The translations under genes were made by a program, and so were the position numbers. A stretch of DNA of 64,000 bases. Origin: Oscillospiraceae bacterium (GTDB lineage Bacteria; Bacillota; Clostridia; Oscillospirales; Oscillospiraceae). The stretch covers positions 124,001-188,000 of the forward strand of contig JAFZOI010000024.1 in NCBI GenBank assembly GCA_017550645.1, given 5' to 3'. The notes beneath the pieces were generated by a model. The model was not told where the DNA came from and ran no database searches. It worked only from the letters and a program-made list of their open reading frames with translations. Below are positions 44,056 to 52,594 of this stretch, piece after piece; positions within the stretch are counted from its first letter, which is position 1, and each line of letters starts with the position of its first letter.

Positions 44056-44688
44056 TTATTTCGTGCCGAATATCCTGTCGCCGGCGTCGCCGAGGCCGGG
44101 GACTATGTATCCGTGATCGTTGAGGTGGGAGTCGACCGCCGCGACGAAAACGTCGATGTCGGGGTGATCCTCGGAGATACGCTTGACGCCCTCGGGGGCG
44201 GCGATGATGCACATGAGCTTTATATGCTTGCAGCCGTAGTTTTTAAGGAAGCTGACGGCCGCCGTCGCGCTGCCGCCGGTGGCGAGCATGGGATCGAGGA
44301 CATACACCTCGCGCTCGGCTATGTCCTTGGGCATCTTGCAGTAATACTCGACGGGCTCGAGCGTCTCGGGGTTCCTGTATAGGCCGATGTGGCCGACCTT
44401 CGCGCTCGGCACGAGCTGAAGGATGCCGTCCACCATGCCGAGGCCGGCGCGGAGGATGGGCACTATCGCCATCTTCTTGCCGGCGAGGCGCTTGACCTTC
44501 GCCATTCCGACGGGGGTCTCGATCTCTATCTCCTCCGTGGGCATATCTCTGGTCGCCTCAAAGCACATGAGGCTCGCTATCTCGCTGACGAGCTCGCGGA
44601 ATTCCTTGACGCTCGTATTCTTGTCCCTGAGGACAGAGAGCTTATGCTGGATAAGAGGATGGTCCATTACGTGAACGCTGCCTGCCAT
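44056..44688 (-). CDS. upp: Uracil phosphoribosyltransferase
   Basis: 210 residues from [19 protein letters not shown] lies nine bases upstream, and a GTG two codons earlier is less well placed. Motifs: [43 protein letters not shown], and the PRPP loop [15 protein letters not shown]-terminus [10 protein letters not shown]. It salvages uracil to UMP. 38 bases after tsaB, probably same transcript. Confidence 0.97.
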   Translation of the reverse strand: MAGSVHVMDHPLIQHKLSVLRDKNTSVKEFRELVSEIASLMCFEATRDMPTEEIEIETPVGMAKVKRLAGKKMAIVPILRAGLGMVDGILQLVPSAKVGHIGLYRNPETLEPVEYYCKMPKDIAEREVYVLDPMLATGGSATAAVSFLKNYGCKHIKLMCIIAAPEGVKRISEDHPDIDVFVAAVDSHLNDHGYIVPGLGDAGDRIFGTK

Positions 44689-44726
44689 AGTCACACACTC
44701 CTGTATATATGAAATTGGATATTTGA

Positions 44727-45422
44727 TCAGCTGTTTTGCGACGCAAGACGCGCCTCGCGCTCCCGCTCGGCCTGCGACTTGCGCAGATAGTTCGGGACGG
44801 GCTCGAAGCGCTTGGCTTCGTCCGCGGCGGCGAGAGCGACGCCGTACGCGCTCTGCATGAGGTAAGGCGCGGGGGCGAGCTCAAGCTTGTCCGCGGCGGA
44901 CTTTAAGGTATTATAGCACAGTTTTGCGCCGTCTCCAACAATTATTACCCTTTTTTCGGTCTTTTTAAGCTCTTGCCCGAGCTCCTCGAGCGAAAGGGCT
45001 CTGTCCGGCGCGAGGCGGACGAGCGCGCCGCCCTCGACGGAAAAGAGCGCGTTATAGACCTGCGAGCGCCGCGCGTCCATCACGCAGCATATGACGGCAC
45101 CCTCCTCGAAGGCGAGCGGCATGGCCATGGCCTCCAGCGTGGAAACGCCGCAGCAGGGCTTCTCTGCGCCCCAGGCAAGCCCGCGCGCGGCGGCGACGCC
45201 TATGCGTATGCCCGTAAAGGAGCCCGGGCCGCGCGCGACGGCGATGAGGTCGACGTCGGCGACAGAGAGGCCGCAGCCGGCGAGCATGTCGGCGCACATG
45301 GGCATGAGCGTCGTGCTGTGCGTTAGGCCCGCGGACTGGAAGACCGAGGCGGTCAGCTCCCCGTCTGTCAGCAGCGCCGCGCTCGCGGCGACCGCGGAGG
45401 ATTCAAGGGCAAGTATCCTCAT
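44727..45422 (-). CDS. tsaB: tRNA t6A biosynthesis protein TsaB
   Basis: 231 residues. ASKHA-fold inactive paralogue of Tsa[68 protein letters not shown]. It scaffolds the TsaB-TsaD-TsaE complex that attaches threonylcarbamoyl to A37 of ANN-decoding tRNAs. The ATG overlaps the tsaE stop (ATGA). The usual downstream rimI and tsaD are absent; upp follows instead, so tsaD must be elsewhere. Confidence 0.95.
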   Translation of the reverse strand: MRILALESSAVAASAALLTDGELTASVFQSAGLTHSTTLMPMCADMLAGCGLSVADVDLIAVARGPGSFTGIRIGVAAARGLAWGAEKPCCGVSTLEAMAMPLAFEEGAVICCVMDARRSQVYNALFSVEGGALVRLAPDRALSLEELGQELKKTEKRVIIVGDGAKLCYNTLKSAADKLELAPAPYLMQSAYGVALAAADEAKRFEPVPNYLRKSQAEREREARLASQNS

Positions 45423-45838
45423 TCGTCCTCCCCCTCTATCGTGATGAGCCGCTCGCGCGGACCGGTTTTCTCTATCTTGACCGTCACCGCGCCCTCCATG
45501 GCGCCGGGGACGAGCTCGCTCCACTCGCAGACGATAATCGCGTTTCGCGCGAGGTAGTCGTCCCAGCCGAGCTCATATAGCTCGTCCTCGCCGGAGAGGC
45601 GGTACATATCGAAGTGGATGAGCTCCGGCGAGCCGGGATACTCGTTGACGATGGCGAAGGTCGGGCTCGTGACGCGCGCCTTTATGCCGAGGCCGGCGGC
45701 CATGCCGCGCACGAATACCGTCTTTCCCGCGCCGAGATCGCCGCGCAGGGCGACCACTCTGCCCGGAGCGAGACCGGAGGCGAGCTCCGCGCCCGCGCGC
45801 TCGGTATCCTCCTCGCTGAGCGAAACTATACGCCGCAT
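45419..45838 (-). CDS. tsaE: tRNA t6A biosynthesis ATPase TsaE
   Basis: 139 residues from MRRIVSLSEEDT; GGAAGGAGG precedes this ATG, and the in-frame upstream region to 45934 contains the promoter. Walker A ALRGDLGAGKTVFVRG at about 33-48, switch-like SPTFAIVNEY, HFDMYRL, and CEWSELVPG near the C-terminus. It supplies ATP hydrolysis that resets the TsaBD complex. Leads tsaE-tsaB-upp-abcF-ydcF. Confidence 0.95.
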   Translation of the reverse strand: MRRIVSLSEEDTERAGAELASGLAPGRVVALRGDLGAGKTVFVRGMAAGLGIKARVTSPTFAIVNEYPGSPELIHFDMYRLSGEDELYELGWDDYLARNAIIVCEWSELVPGAMEGAVTVKIEKTGPRERLITIEGEDE

Positions 45839-45878
45839 TTTCCGGCCTCCTTCCTTCCGCCGTTTGCTTTCTCCGAAC

Positions 45879-45907
45879 ACTATAACACCTCGCGCGCCCG
45901 AATTCAA
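45879..45907 (-). promoter_or_regulatory. Predicted promoter of tsaE-tsaB-upp
   Basis: Minus strand TTGAAT, 17-base spacer, TATAGT; 40 bases upstream of the tsaE ATG. Confidence 0.7.
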
Positions 45908-45916
45908 ATATTTGTG

Positions 45917-45945
45917 TTTACTCGGAGGCGGCAAAATGTTATTAT
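45917..45945 (+). promoter_or_regulatory. Predicted promoter of rodA
   Basis: TTTACT, 17-base spacer, TATTAT; back-to-back with the tsaE promoter, ten bases between the -35 boxes. Confidence 0.5.
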
Positions 45946-45969
45946 ATCTCTGTCCGGGAGGATGTCCTT

Positions 45970-47118
45970 ATGAAAAGAGTCTTTATCGCCGTCCGCGATT
46001 TCTTCAAGACGGCGGATTCGGTCCTGCTGGCTCTGTGCCTGATCGCGTGCGCCTACGGCCTCGTGCTCATATACAGCGCCACGCTGACTTACGAGACAAA
46101 TCAATACATGATAATCCAGGCCGTTTCCGTAGTTCTGGGGATCGGTCTTTTCATCGTGCTCAGCATCATAGACATCGATCTTATCGCCGAGCACTGGCTC
46201 ATCATACTCATTTTTGACGTGCTCTTCATCGCGACGCTCTTCAAGTTCGGCGTCGAGGGCGGCACGGGCAACAAAAGCTGGCTCCGCTTCGGCCGCGTCG
46301 GGATACAGCCCGCGGAGGTCGTCAAGGTCACGTTCGTCGTGCTCTACGCAAAGCAGCTCGCGTGGCTGCGCGATACGAAAAACGGCGTCGGCTCCATAGG
46401 CTCCGTTCTCCTGCTCGCGGCGCACTTCGCGGTCATGTTCGGTCTTATACTGCTGACGAGCCGCGACCTCGGCTCGGCGCTGGTCTACTTCGTCATCTTT
46501 CTCGCCATGACCTTCGCCGCCGGCGTCGGCCTGCACTGGTTTCTCATCGGAGGGGCGCTCATCGTCGCGGCCTCGCCGTTTATATGGAACCACCTGCTAA
46601 ACGGCAACCAGCGATCGCGAATACTCGCCCCGTATTTTCCCGACGCGGTCGACCCGACCGGCCTCGGGGTGACGTGGCACGCCTCGCAGAGCAAGCTCGC
46701 GCTCGCCTCGGGACAGCTCACGGGGCAGGGCCTCACGCACGGGACGCAGTCGCAGTCCTCAATGCTCCCGTTTAAGCACACGGACTTCATATTCGCCGTC
46801 ACGGGCGAGGAGCTCGGCATGATAGGCTGCGTGGCGGTCATAGTCCTGCTTGTGCTCATCATCATCCGCGTCATATACGTCGGCATACGCTCCAACAGCT
46901 ATATGCACATGCTCATATGCGTCGGCTACGCGGCGATGCTGACCTTCCAGACCTTTGAAAATATCGGGATGTGCCTCGGTCTGACCCCCGTCATCGGCCT
47001 TACGCTCCCGCTCTTCAGCTACGGCGGCTCTTCCGTCGTCACTACGTTTGCCGCGATGGGCATAGTATCCGGCATACGCATGCGGCCGAGCGACGAGCTC
47101 CGGCGGCACTACTCCTGA
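45970..47118 (+). CDS. rodA: SEDS peptidoglycan glycosyltransferase RodA (FtsW/RodA/SpoVE family)
   Basis: 382 residues, about ten membrane helices. SEDS features: NKSWLRFGRVGIQPAEVVKV, LTSRDLGSALVYFVIF with the catalytic-region aspartate, SQSKLALASGQLTGQGL, FIFAVTGEELGMIG, and the signature GLTLPLFSYGGSSVVTTF near the C-terminus. It polymerises lipid II with a class B PBP. RodA is preferred over FtsW or SpoVE because no division genes adjoin, but the split is tentative. GGGAGGATG precedes the ATG. 17 bases before a methyltransferase gene. Confidence 0.88.
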   Translation: MKRVFIAVRDFFKTADSVLLALCLIACAYGLVLIYSATLTYETNQYMIIQAVSVVLGIGLFIVLSIIDIDLIAEHWLIILIFDVLFIATLFKFGVEGGTGNKSWLRFGRVGIQPAEVVKVTFVVLYAKQLAWLRDTKNGVGSIGSVLLLAAHFAVMFGLILLTSRDLGSALVYFVIFLAMTFAAGVGLHWFLIGGALIVAASPFIWNHLLNGNQRSRILAPYFPDAVDPTGLGVTWHASQSKLALASGQLTGQGLTHGTQSQSSMLPFKHTDFIFAVTGEELGMIGCVAVIVLLVLIIIRVIYVGIRSNSYMHMLICVGYAAMLTFQTFENIGMCLGLTPVIGLTLPLFSYGGSSVVTTFAAMGIVSGIRMRPSDELRRHYS

Positions 47119-47135
47119 TCCACCGGAGGAAACAA

Positions 47136-47708
47136 ATGGATGTAAAGGAATTCTTTGACCGTCTCGCCGAGCACTGGGACGACGACTACGTCCCCGCCGC
47201 CCCGGAGCGCATTGCGGCCGCGTTTTTCGCGCAGGTCGCGGGCGCGCGAGTCCTCGACGTGGCGTGCGGCACGGGCGCAATGTTCCCGGAGCTCCTCGCG
47301 GCAGGCGCGGCGGAGATAACGGGCGTCGACATCTCGACGGAAATGGCCAAGCGCGCTGCGCAAAAATACGCCGCCGACAGCAGGATAAAGGTCCTCTGCG
47401 GCGACGTGACGAAGCTCCCGCTGAGCGGCTTCGACTCCGCTCTCATCTATAACGCATACCCGCATTTCATGCGCAAGGAGCTGCTGATAGACGCGATGGC
47501 GCGCGCCCTCAAGCCCGGCGGGAGGCTCACCCTCGCGCACGGGGCCGGGCGGGATATCATCAACAACCACCACTCCGGCGTCCCCCATTCCGTAAAGACG
47601 CCCCTCCGCGCGGCCTCGGTCGAGGCCGAGGTCTGGAAGGGGCTCTTCGAGGTCGACGCCATAGTCGACACTCCGTTTTTTTATCTCATATCCGGGACTA
47701 GGCTCTAA
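47136..47708 (+). CDS. SAM-dependent class I methyltransferase
   Basis: 190 residues from MDVKEFFDRLAEHWDD; CCGGAGGA lies six bases before the ATG, and the frame upstream lies inside rodA. Rossmann SAM site VLDVACGTGAMFPELL (about 39-54), then ITGVDISTEMAKRAAQKY, VLCGDVTKLPL, and ALKPGGRLTLAHG. This is the Methyltransf_11/25 pattern; substrate unknown. Its last four bases overlap the end of the convergent tmcAL gene, so the genes share no terminator. Confidence 0.85.
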   Translation: MDVKEFFDRLAEHWDDDYVPAAPERIAAAFFAQVAGARVLDVACGTGAMFPELLAAGAAEITGVDISTEMAKRAAQKYAADSRIKVLCGDVTKLPLSGFDSALIYNAYPHFMRKELLIDAMARALKPGGRLTLAHGAGRDIINNHHSGVPHSVKTPLRAASVEAEVWKGLFEVDAIVDTPFFYLISGTRL

Positions 47709-48898
47709 GCCATATAGGGCGAGGTGAGCCAATCCTCCCCCGCAATGCGCGCTTCGGGCGCGGGCCTGCCGAGGCTCCGCAGGTCGGAGGCGCGTACGTC
47801 GAGCAGAAACTCCCGCAGCGCCGCTCCCTCGAGCTTTTTCGCGCTCGCCGCCTTCGTAATGAGAGGAAGGCGGCGGGTCTTTTTTTTCAAAACGGCGCGG
47901 CCCTTTTCGTTCGCCGCGAGTACGCGGATATACCCCGGCGCCGCGGCGCGGCTCTCCGCCGTAACGCCGAGCAGGGCGCACATGGCTGCGCGCCTGATGC
48001 GCGACATGGCGAGCCGCCTCGTCTTCGTCAGCTCATAGAGCTCCTCGAGCGTCCTCGCCTTCGAGGCGGCCTTGAGCATGCGCTCGGCGAGCCCGTCGCC
48101 CGCGTCGGGCAGGGCGAGAAAGTCGGATAGCTCCATGCGGCGCAGCACGGCGAGCGCGGCCGTCTCGAGCGCCTCCGGCGAGACCGGCTCGCGCCCGGAG
48201 GCGACCTCGGCTTTGATTATCTCGGCGCAGGCGGGCGGGGTCATGCCGTCGACGCTCTCCCCTCTCCGCAGGCGGGCGCGCAGGACGGACGCGGAGGGAA
48301 ATACGGCGTCGTCCGCGTCGTGCGCGCCCTCGCGCAGGAGGGCGAGAGGCTCCATGGAGCTGCCGAGGCGGCGCATGGCCTTTATATATTCAATGCCGAG
48401 TATGTCGTTCGGCCTCGCGAGGGCGGGGAGCTTTTTCCCCGCGAGCTTTTCTGCGGCGCGCTGCCTCGCGGCGGCGTAGGACGCCCCGCGCGAGAGCTCG
48501 TCCCTTATGAGCGCGTCTATCGCCGGGTCGAGCAGGACGGCTGCGGTCTCCACGAGCTCCGCAGCGTCGCCGGACTCGCTGCCGAAGCTCATCATATCGA
48601 CGCAGCCGAGCGCGTCGAGCACGGACACGGCTCCGAAGGCGAAGCGCTCCGCCGACGCGAGGGCGAAGTCCGCCGGCAGCTCGAGCACGAGGTCGGCTCC
48701 GCCCGCGACGGCGGCTTTTGCGCGCGCGACCTTCCCCACGCAGGCGGGCTCGCCGCGCTGGGTAAAGCTGCCGGACATGACGCTCACGACGGCGCAGTCC
48801 TCCCCCGCGGCGAGGCGCGTCCGGCGTACATGGTCGGCGTGGCCGTTCGTGAACGGGTCGTATTCAGCCGCAATTCCGATGATCTTGATCGCAATCAC
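47705..48898 (-). CDS. tmcAL: tRNA(Met) cytidine acetate ligase
   Basis: 397 residues. Nucleotidyltransferase domain with IGIAAEYDPFTNGHADHV (the HxGH-like ATP site reads TNGH), VMSGSFTQRGEPA, AGGADLVLELPADFALASAERFA, and ARPNDILGIEYIKAM, all typical of TmcAL (YlbM). It activates acetate with ATP to form ac4C34 on elongator tRNA-Met. The start is GTG at 48896-48898, seven residues before the conserved motif; no strong ribosome site is visible. Confidence 0.92.
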   Translation of the reverse strand: MIAIKIIGIAAEYDPFTNGHADHVRRTRLAAGEDCAVVSVMSGSFTQRGEPACVGKVARAKAAVAGGADLVLELPADFALASAERFAFGAVSVLDALGCVDMMSFGSESGDAAELVETAAVLLDPAIDALIRDELSRGASYAAARQRAAEKLAGKKLPALARPNDILGIEYIKAMRRLGSSMEPLALLREGAHDADDAVFPSASVLRARLRRGESVDGMTPPACAEIIKAEVASGREPVSPEALETAALAVLRRMELSDFLALPDAGDGLAERMLKAASKARTLEELYELTKTRRLAMSRIRRAAMCALLGVTAESRAAAPGYIRVLAANEKGRAVLKKKTRRLPLITKAASAKKLEGAALREFLLDVRASDLRSLGRPAPEARIAGEDWLTSPYMA

Positions 48899-48927
48899 CT
48901 TTTCCGCTCGTTTTTTTCAAAAATATG

Positions 48928-48956
48928 TTGTCCTTTTCGGAAAAAAGGTATACTAT
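48928..48956 (+). promoter_or_regulatory. Predicted promoter of ackA
   Basis: TTGTCC, 17-base spacer, TACTAT; leaves a leader of about 78 bases before the ackA ATG. Confidence 0.6.
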
Positions 48957-49040
48957 TTTTGTATTATGATTTTACAATCGTTCCCTGCGTTATGCAAGAG
49001 CGTTTTCCGAGCCGCGGGGAATGAGAAAGGATCGCATCAC

Positions 49041-50228
49041 ATGAAGATTTTGGTCATCAACGCGGGGAGCTCCTCCCTGAAGTATCAGCTTTTCGACATG
49101 GAAACCGAGACCGTCATCGCCAAGGGCGTCTGCGAGCGCATAGGCGCGGACGGGAGCGTCCTCACGCATAAGGCGTGCGGCGAGAGCTTCGTCTACGAGG
49201 AGCCCATGAAGAACCATGTCGACGCCATCGCCCTCGTTTTCAAGGCCCTCACGGCCGACAAGGGCGGCGTCATAAAGGATATGAACGAGATCGACGCCGT
49301 CGGCCACAGAGTCCTCCACGGCGGCGAGAAGCTCTTCGACTCCATGCTCGTCACCCCCGAGGTCGAGGCCGCCATCGAGGCGAACATCCCCCTCGGCCCG
49401 CTGCACAATCCCGCCAACCTCGCGGGCATCCGCGCCTGCCGCGACATGATGCCCGGCAAGCCGCAGGTCGCCGTCTTCGACACGGGCTTCCACCACACGA
49501 TGCCCCCGAAGGCCTATATCTACGCCCTGCCCTACGAGTACTATACCAAGCACGCCGCGCGCCGCTACGGCTTCCACGGCACCTCGCACAGATACGTCTC
49601 CGCCGAGGCCGCGAAGCTCCTCGGCCGCGAAAACGACCCGGAGCTCCGCATAGTGACCTGCCACCTCGGCAACGGCTCCTCCTTCGCGGCCGTCAAGGGC
49701 GGCAAGTGCGTCGATACCTCGATGGGCATCACGCCTCTCGAGGGCATCCCGATGGGCACGCGCTCCGGCTCGATAGACCCCGCGCTGCTCGAGTACATCA
49801 TGGGGCTTGAAAATCTCGACATCCACCAGATGCTCAACGTCCTCAACAAGAAGTCCGGCATGCTCGGCGTCTCCGGCGTCTCGAGCGACTTCCGCGACCT
49901 CTGGGCGGCAAAGGATCAGGGCAACGAGAGGGCGGCGCTCGCGCTCGATATATTCTGCTATGACGGAGCCAAGCTCGTCGCCTCCTACGCCGCCGCGATG
50001 GGCGGATGCGACGCCATAGTCTTCACGGCGGGCGTCGGCGAGAACGACAACCGCGCCCGCGCGGGCATCTGCTCCTACCTCGAGTTCATGGGCATCAAGC
50101 TCGACGCGGAGAAGAACAACACCCGCGGGACGGTCGACCTCTCGGCTCCCGACAGCAAGGTCAAGATCCTCTGCATCCCGACCAACGAGGAGCTCGTCAT
50201 CGCGCGCGACACCAAGGCGCTCATCTGA
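49041..50228 (+). CDS. ackA: Acetate kinase
   Basis: 395 residues from MKILVINAGSSSLKYQLFD, the acetate kinase signature 1; the frame is open far upstream but only this ATG follows a ribosome site (AGAAAGGA). Other motifs: GHRVLHGGEKLF, FDTGFHHTMPP, RYGFHGTSHRYVS, CHLGNGSSFAAV, GTRSGSIDP, VFTAGVGEND. It makes ATP from acetyl phosphate during fermentation. No pta gene is adjacent. Monocistronic. Confidence 0.97.
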   Translation: MKILVINAGSSSLKYQLFDMETETVIAKGVCERIGADGSVLTHKACGESFVYEEPMKNHVDAIALVFKALTADKGGVIKDMNEIDAVGHRVLHGGEKLFDSMLVTPEVEAAIEANIPLGPLHNPANLAGIRACRDMMPGKPQVAVFDTGFHHTMPPKAYIYALPYEYYTKHAARRYGFHGTSHRYVSAEAAKLLGRENDPELRIVTCHLGNGSSFAAVKGGKCVDTSMGITPLEGIPMGTRSGSIDPALLEYIMGLENLDIHQMLNVLNKKSGMLGVSGVSSDFRDLWAAKDQGNERAALALDIFCYDGAKLVASYAAAMGGCDAIVFTAGVGENDNRARAGICSYLEFMGIKLDAEKNNTRGTVDLSAPDSKVKILCIPTNEELVIARDTKALI

Positions 50229-50241
50229 CTCACACCGCAAA

Positions 50242-50277
50242 CGGGCAGGTCCGCGGAAGACCGCGGGCCCGCTTTTT
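50242..50277 (+). terminator. Terminator of ackA
   Basis: CGGGC(AGGT)CCGCGG, loop AAGA, CCGCGGGCCCG, followed by CTTTTT; an 11-bp stem with a four-base bulge. Confidence 0.8.
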
Positions 50278-50328
50278 ATGCCCGCAGGAGGCTTTCACTT
50301 TATATATAATAAAAAGCAAGAATATGTG

Positions 50329-50357
50329 TTGACAAGGGAAAAAGCGGATGCTATAAT
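50329..50357 (+). promoter_or_regulatory. Consensus promoter of rplU-rpmA-obg
   Basis: TTGACA, 17-base spacer, TATAAT: a perfect vegetative promoter, the best in the window. Confidence 0.92.
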
Positions 50358-50363
50358 GTCAAG

Positions 50364-50440
50364 GCCGCTTTGAAAGGGTCAATGAAAGAAGGCTCCGGCC
50401 TCACCCGGGATAGCGAGACTGAAAAAGGAAGGTGCACACA
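50364..50440 (+). promoter_or_regulatory. Leader of rplU, candidate L21 leader
   Basis: About 75 untranslated bases with paired GGCC elements (50363-50366 region and 50396-50399) and CCCGGG. L21 leaders are a known Firmicute RNA class; the assignment here is by position, not by a model match. Confidence 0.4.
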
Positions 50441-50755
50441 TTGCTGCACGCAATCATCGAGACCGGCGGTAAGCAGTACCGCGTCGGAGAGGGCGACATC
50501 CTCTTCATCGAAAAGCTCAACGTCAACGACGGCGACGAGGTCGTTTTTGACAAGGTCCTGGCTGTTATCGGCGACGAGAGCTCCAGGTTCGGCACGCCCG
50601 TAGTTGACGGCGCCTCCGTCAAGGCCAAGGTCATAAAGAACGGCAAGGGCAAGAAGATCCACGTTTTCCACTACAAGGCCAAGAAGAACGAGCGTACCCG
50701 TCAGGGCCACAGACAGCCCTACACGCAGGTCCAGATCGACTCCATAGTCGGCTGA
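50441..50755 (+). CDS. rplU: Large ribosomal subunit protein bL21
   Basis: 104 residues read from TTG at 50441 ([15 protein letters not shown]), eight bases after GGAAGG. The GTG at 50432 would lie on that ribosome site and add three residues not found in the family, which normally starts M(Y/H)AIIETGGKQ. Other motifs: [47 protein letters not shown]21 binds 23S rRNA domain V. Prp, usually encoded between rplU and rpmA in Firmicutes, is missing: only 35 bases separate them. Confidence 0.95.
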   Translation: MLHAIIETGGKQYRVGEGDILFIEKLNVNDGDEVVFDKVLAVIGDESSRFGTPVVDGASVKAKVIKNGKGKKIHVFHYKAKKNERTRQGHRQPYTQVQIDSIVG

Positions 50756-50790
50756 CCGGGCGCTGATAACGAAATCGGAGGTGTAACACC

Positions 50791-51054
50791 ATGGCACATA
50801 AAAAAGGAATGGGCTCCACCAAGAACGGCCGTGAGAGCAAGTCCAAGCGTCTCGGCGCCAAGCGCGCGGACGGCCAGTTCGTACTCGCGGGCAATATCCT
50901 CTACACGCAGCGCGGGACCAAGATCCACCCCGGCACCAACGTCGGCCGCGCCAGCAACGATTTCCTTTTCGCTCTCAAGGACGGCGTAGTCCGTTACGAG
51001 CGTCTCGGAAAGGACCGCAAGCAGGTTTCCGTTTACGAAACGGACGCGGAGTAA
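50791..51054 (+). CDS. rpmA: Large ribosomal subunit protein bL27, without cleavable extension
   Basis: 87 residues beginning [22 protein letters not shown]. The mature-type N-terminus starts directly, like E. coli L27. Firmicute L27 normally carries about nine extra residues (a hydrophobic LQFFA-type segment) removed by the protease Prp; both the extension and a neighbouring prp gene are absent. The N-terminus reaches toward the peptidyl transferase centre. Other motifs: [42 protein letters not shown] precedes the ATG. Confidence 0.96.
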   Translation: MAHKKGMGSTKNGRESKSKRLGAKRADGQFVLAGNILYTQRGTKIHPGTNVGRASNDFLFALKDGVVRYERLGKDRKQVSVYETDAE

Positions 51055-51058
51055 AGAC

Positions 51059-51089
51059 AAAAGCCCGACTCAGGTCGGGCTTTTACTTT
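51059..51089 (+). terminator. Hairpin with weak T tract between rpmA and obg (partial terminator)
   Basis: AAAAGCCCGAC/GTCGGGCTTTT, 11 bp, loop TCAG, followed by ACTTTTG. The obg ATG is only 18 bases further on, so obg must be reached by read-through. Confidence 0.7.
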
Positions 51090-51107
51090 TGTTGAGAGGT
51101 ACCACCT

Positions 51108-52379
51108 ATGTTTGTCGATAAGGCAACTATAACCGTCGTCGCCGGAAACGGCGGGAACGGCGCCGTCGCTTTTCACAGGGAAAAGTATATCGCGGCGGGC
51201 GGCCCCGACGGCGGGGACGGCGGGCGCGGCGGCAATATAGTCCTGCAGGCTGACAGCAACATGTCGACGCTGATGGACTTTCGCTACAAGCGCAAGTATA
51301 CCGCCGCCAACGGCATGGACGGGCAGGGCGCGCTCAAATACGGCAAGGACGGGGCCGACCTCGTCATCCGCGTGCCGCTCGGCACGGTCGTGCGCGACCC
51401 GGCGACGGGCGGCGTCATCAAGGATATTTCCGACACCGAGCCCTTCATCCTGGCCAAGGGCGGCCGCGGCGGCTGGGGCAACAAGCACTTCGCCACGCCG
51501 ACGAGGCAGGCGCCGCGCTTTGCCAAGCCCGGCGCGCCCGGGCAGAGGCGCGAGGTCGTCCTCGAGCTCAAGCTGCTCGCGGACGTGGGGCTCGCTGGCT
51601 TTCCGAACGTCGGCAAGTCGACACTGCTCTCGGTCATGACGCGCGCGAGGCCGAAGATAGCCAACTACCACTTCACGACGCTCTACCCCAATCTCGGCGT
51701 CGTCTACGCGGGCGAGGGCTCCTCCTTCGTCATGGCGGACATCCCCGGCCTCATCGAAGGCGCGGGAGAGGGCGCGGGCCTCGGCTTCGACTTCCTGCGG
51801 CACATCGAGCGCTGCAGGCTCATCGTCCACGTCATCGACGCCTCCGGCAGCGAGGGGCGCGATCCCATTGCGGACTTCGACACGATAAACGCGGAGCTCC
51901 GCAGCTACGACGAGCGTCTCGCGGAGAGGCCGCAGATCGTCGCCGCGAACAAGTGCGACATCGTCGAAGACCATGCGCAGGTCGAGAGGCTCCGCGAATA
52001 CGTCGAGGCGAAGGGCTGCCGCTTCTTCGAGATATCGGCCGCGGCGCACACGGGACTGAACGAACTTAAAAACGCCATCGTCGAGGAGCTCTCGAAGCTC
52101 CCGCCGGTCGCCGTCTTCGAGGCCGACTACGTCGAGCCCGAGCCCGTCCTCGACACGGCGGGCGAGCTCACGATAGAGCACGAGGACGACTACTGGTACG
52201 TCGAGGGGCCGTGGCTCGATAGGCTCGCCTCCCGCGTCAACTTCGGCGACACGGAGTCGCGCCTCTACTTCGAGCGCACGCTGCGCGATGCGGGCGTCTT
52301 CGACAGGCTCGAGGAGCTCGGCATCGCCGAGGGCGATACGGTCGGCCTCTGCGGGCTGGAATTCGAATACCGCAGATAG
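51108..52379 (+). CDS. obg: GTPase Obg/CgtA
   Basis: 423 residues. Glycine-rich Obg domain (1-158: VVAGNGGNGAVAFHREKY, GGPDGGDGGRGG). G domain: GFPNVGKSTLL (G1), FTTLYPNLG (G2), ADIPGLIEGAGEGAGLG (G3), ANKCD (G4), EISAA (G5). C-terminal OCT domain (about 345-423). Essential in ribosome assembly and stress signalling. Normally 3' of rplU-rpmA, as here. The hairpin at 51059 probably lowers its expression relative to L21 and L27. Confidence 0.97.
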   Translation: MFVDKATITVVAGNGGNGAVAFHREKYIAAGGPDGGDGGRGGNIVLQADSNMSTLMDFRYKRKYTAANGMDGQGALKYGKDGADLVIRVPLGTVVRDPATGGVIKDISDTEPFILAKGGRGGWGNKHFATPTRQAPRFAKPGAPGQRREVVLELKLLADVGLAGFPNVGKSTLLSVMTRARPKIANYHFTTLYPNLGVVYAGEGSSFVMADIPGLIEGAGEGAGLGFDFLRHIERCRLIVHVIDASGSEGRDPIADFDTINAELRSYDERLAERPQIVAANKCDIVEDHAQVERLREYVEAKGCRFFEISAAAHTGLNELKNAIVEELSKLPPVAVFEADYVEPEPVLDTAGELTIEHEDDYWYVEGPWLDRLASRVNFGDTESRLYFERTLRDAGVFDRLEELGIAEGDTVGLCGLEFEYRR

Positions 52380-52407
52380 CCTCTTCCCTTTTCAAAATGC
52401 ATTTAAG

Positions 52408-52439
52408 CCCGGTACGGACGCGCCGTACCGGGTTTTTTT
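52408..52439 (+). terminator. Terminator of rplU-rpmA-obg
   Basis: CCCGGTACGG/CCGTACCGGG, 10 bp, loop ACGCG, then T7. Confidence 0.92.
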
Positions 52440-52440
52440 C

Positions 52441-52475
52441 GCGAAAAAACAAAAAACTGCCGACTTGCGGCAGTT
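52441..52475 (-). terminator. Terminator of the S10/spc/alpha ribosomal operon
   Basis: Minus strand AACTGCCG, loop CAAGT, CGGCAGTT, then TTTTGTTTTTTC. It directly abuts the convergent obg terminator, 120 bases after the rplQ stop. Confidence 0.88.
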
Positions 52476-52518
52476 CCCCGTTTCCGTTAATAAAATGGCG
52501 TAGCCTCCGGCCTGTATG

Positions 52519-52551
52519 TATGCGGGAGCGGTGCGGCGCCGCTCCCGCATA
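52519..52551 (-). other. Long GC-rich hairpin downstream of rplQ
   Basis: 13-bp perfect stem (TATGCGGGAGCGG with its complement) and a 7-base loop, no T run; lies in the 3' untranslated region between rplQ and the terminator, perhaps a 3'-end stabiliser or processing site. Confidence 0.6.
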
Positions 52552-52594
52552 GCAAAAGGCTGAAGCTTGATCGGACAGTATGGCGCGAGCTCTT

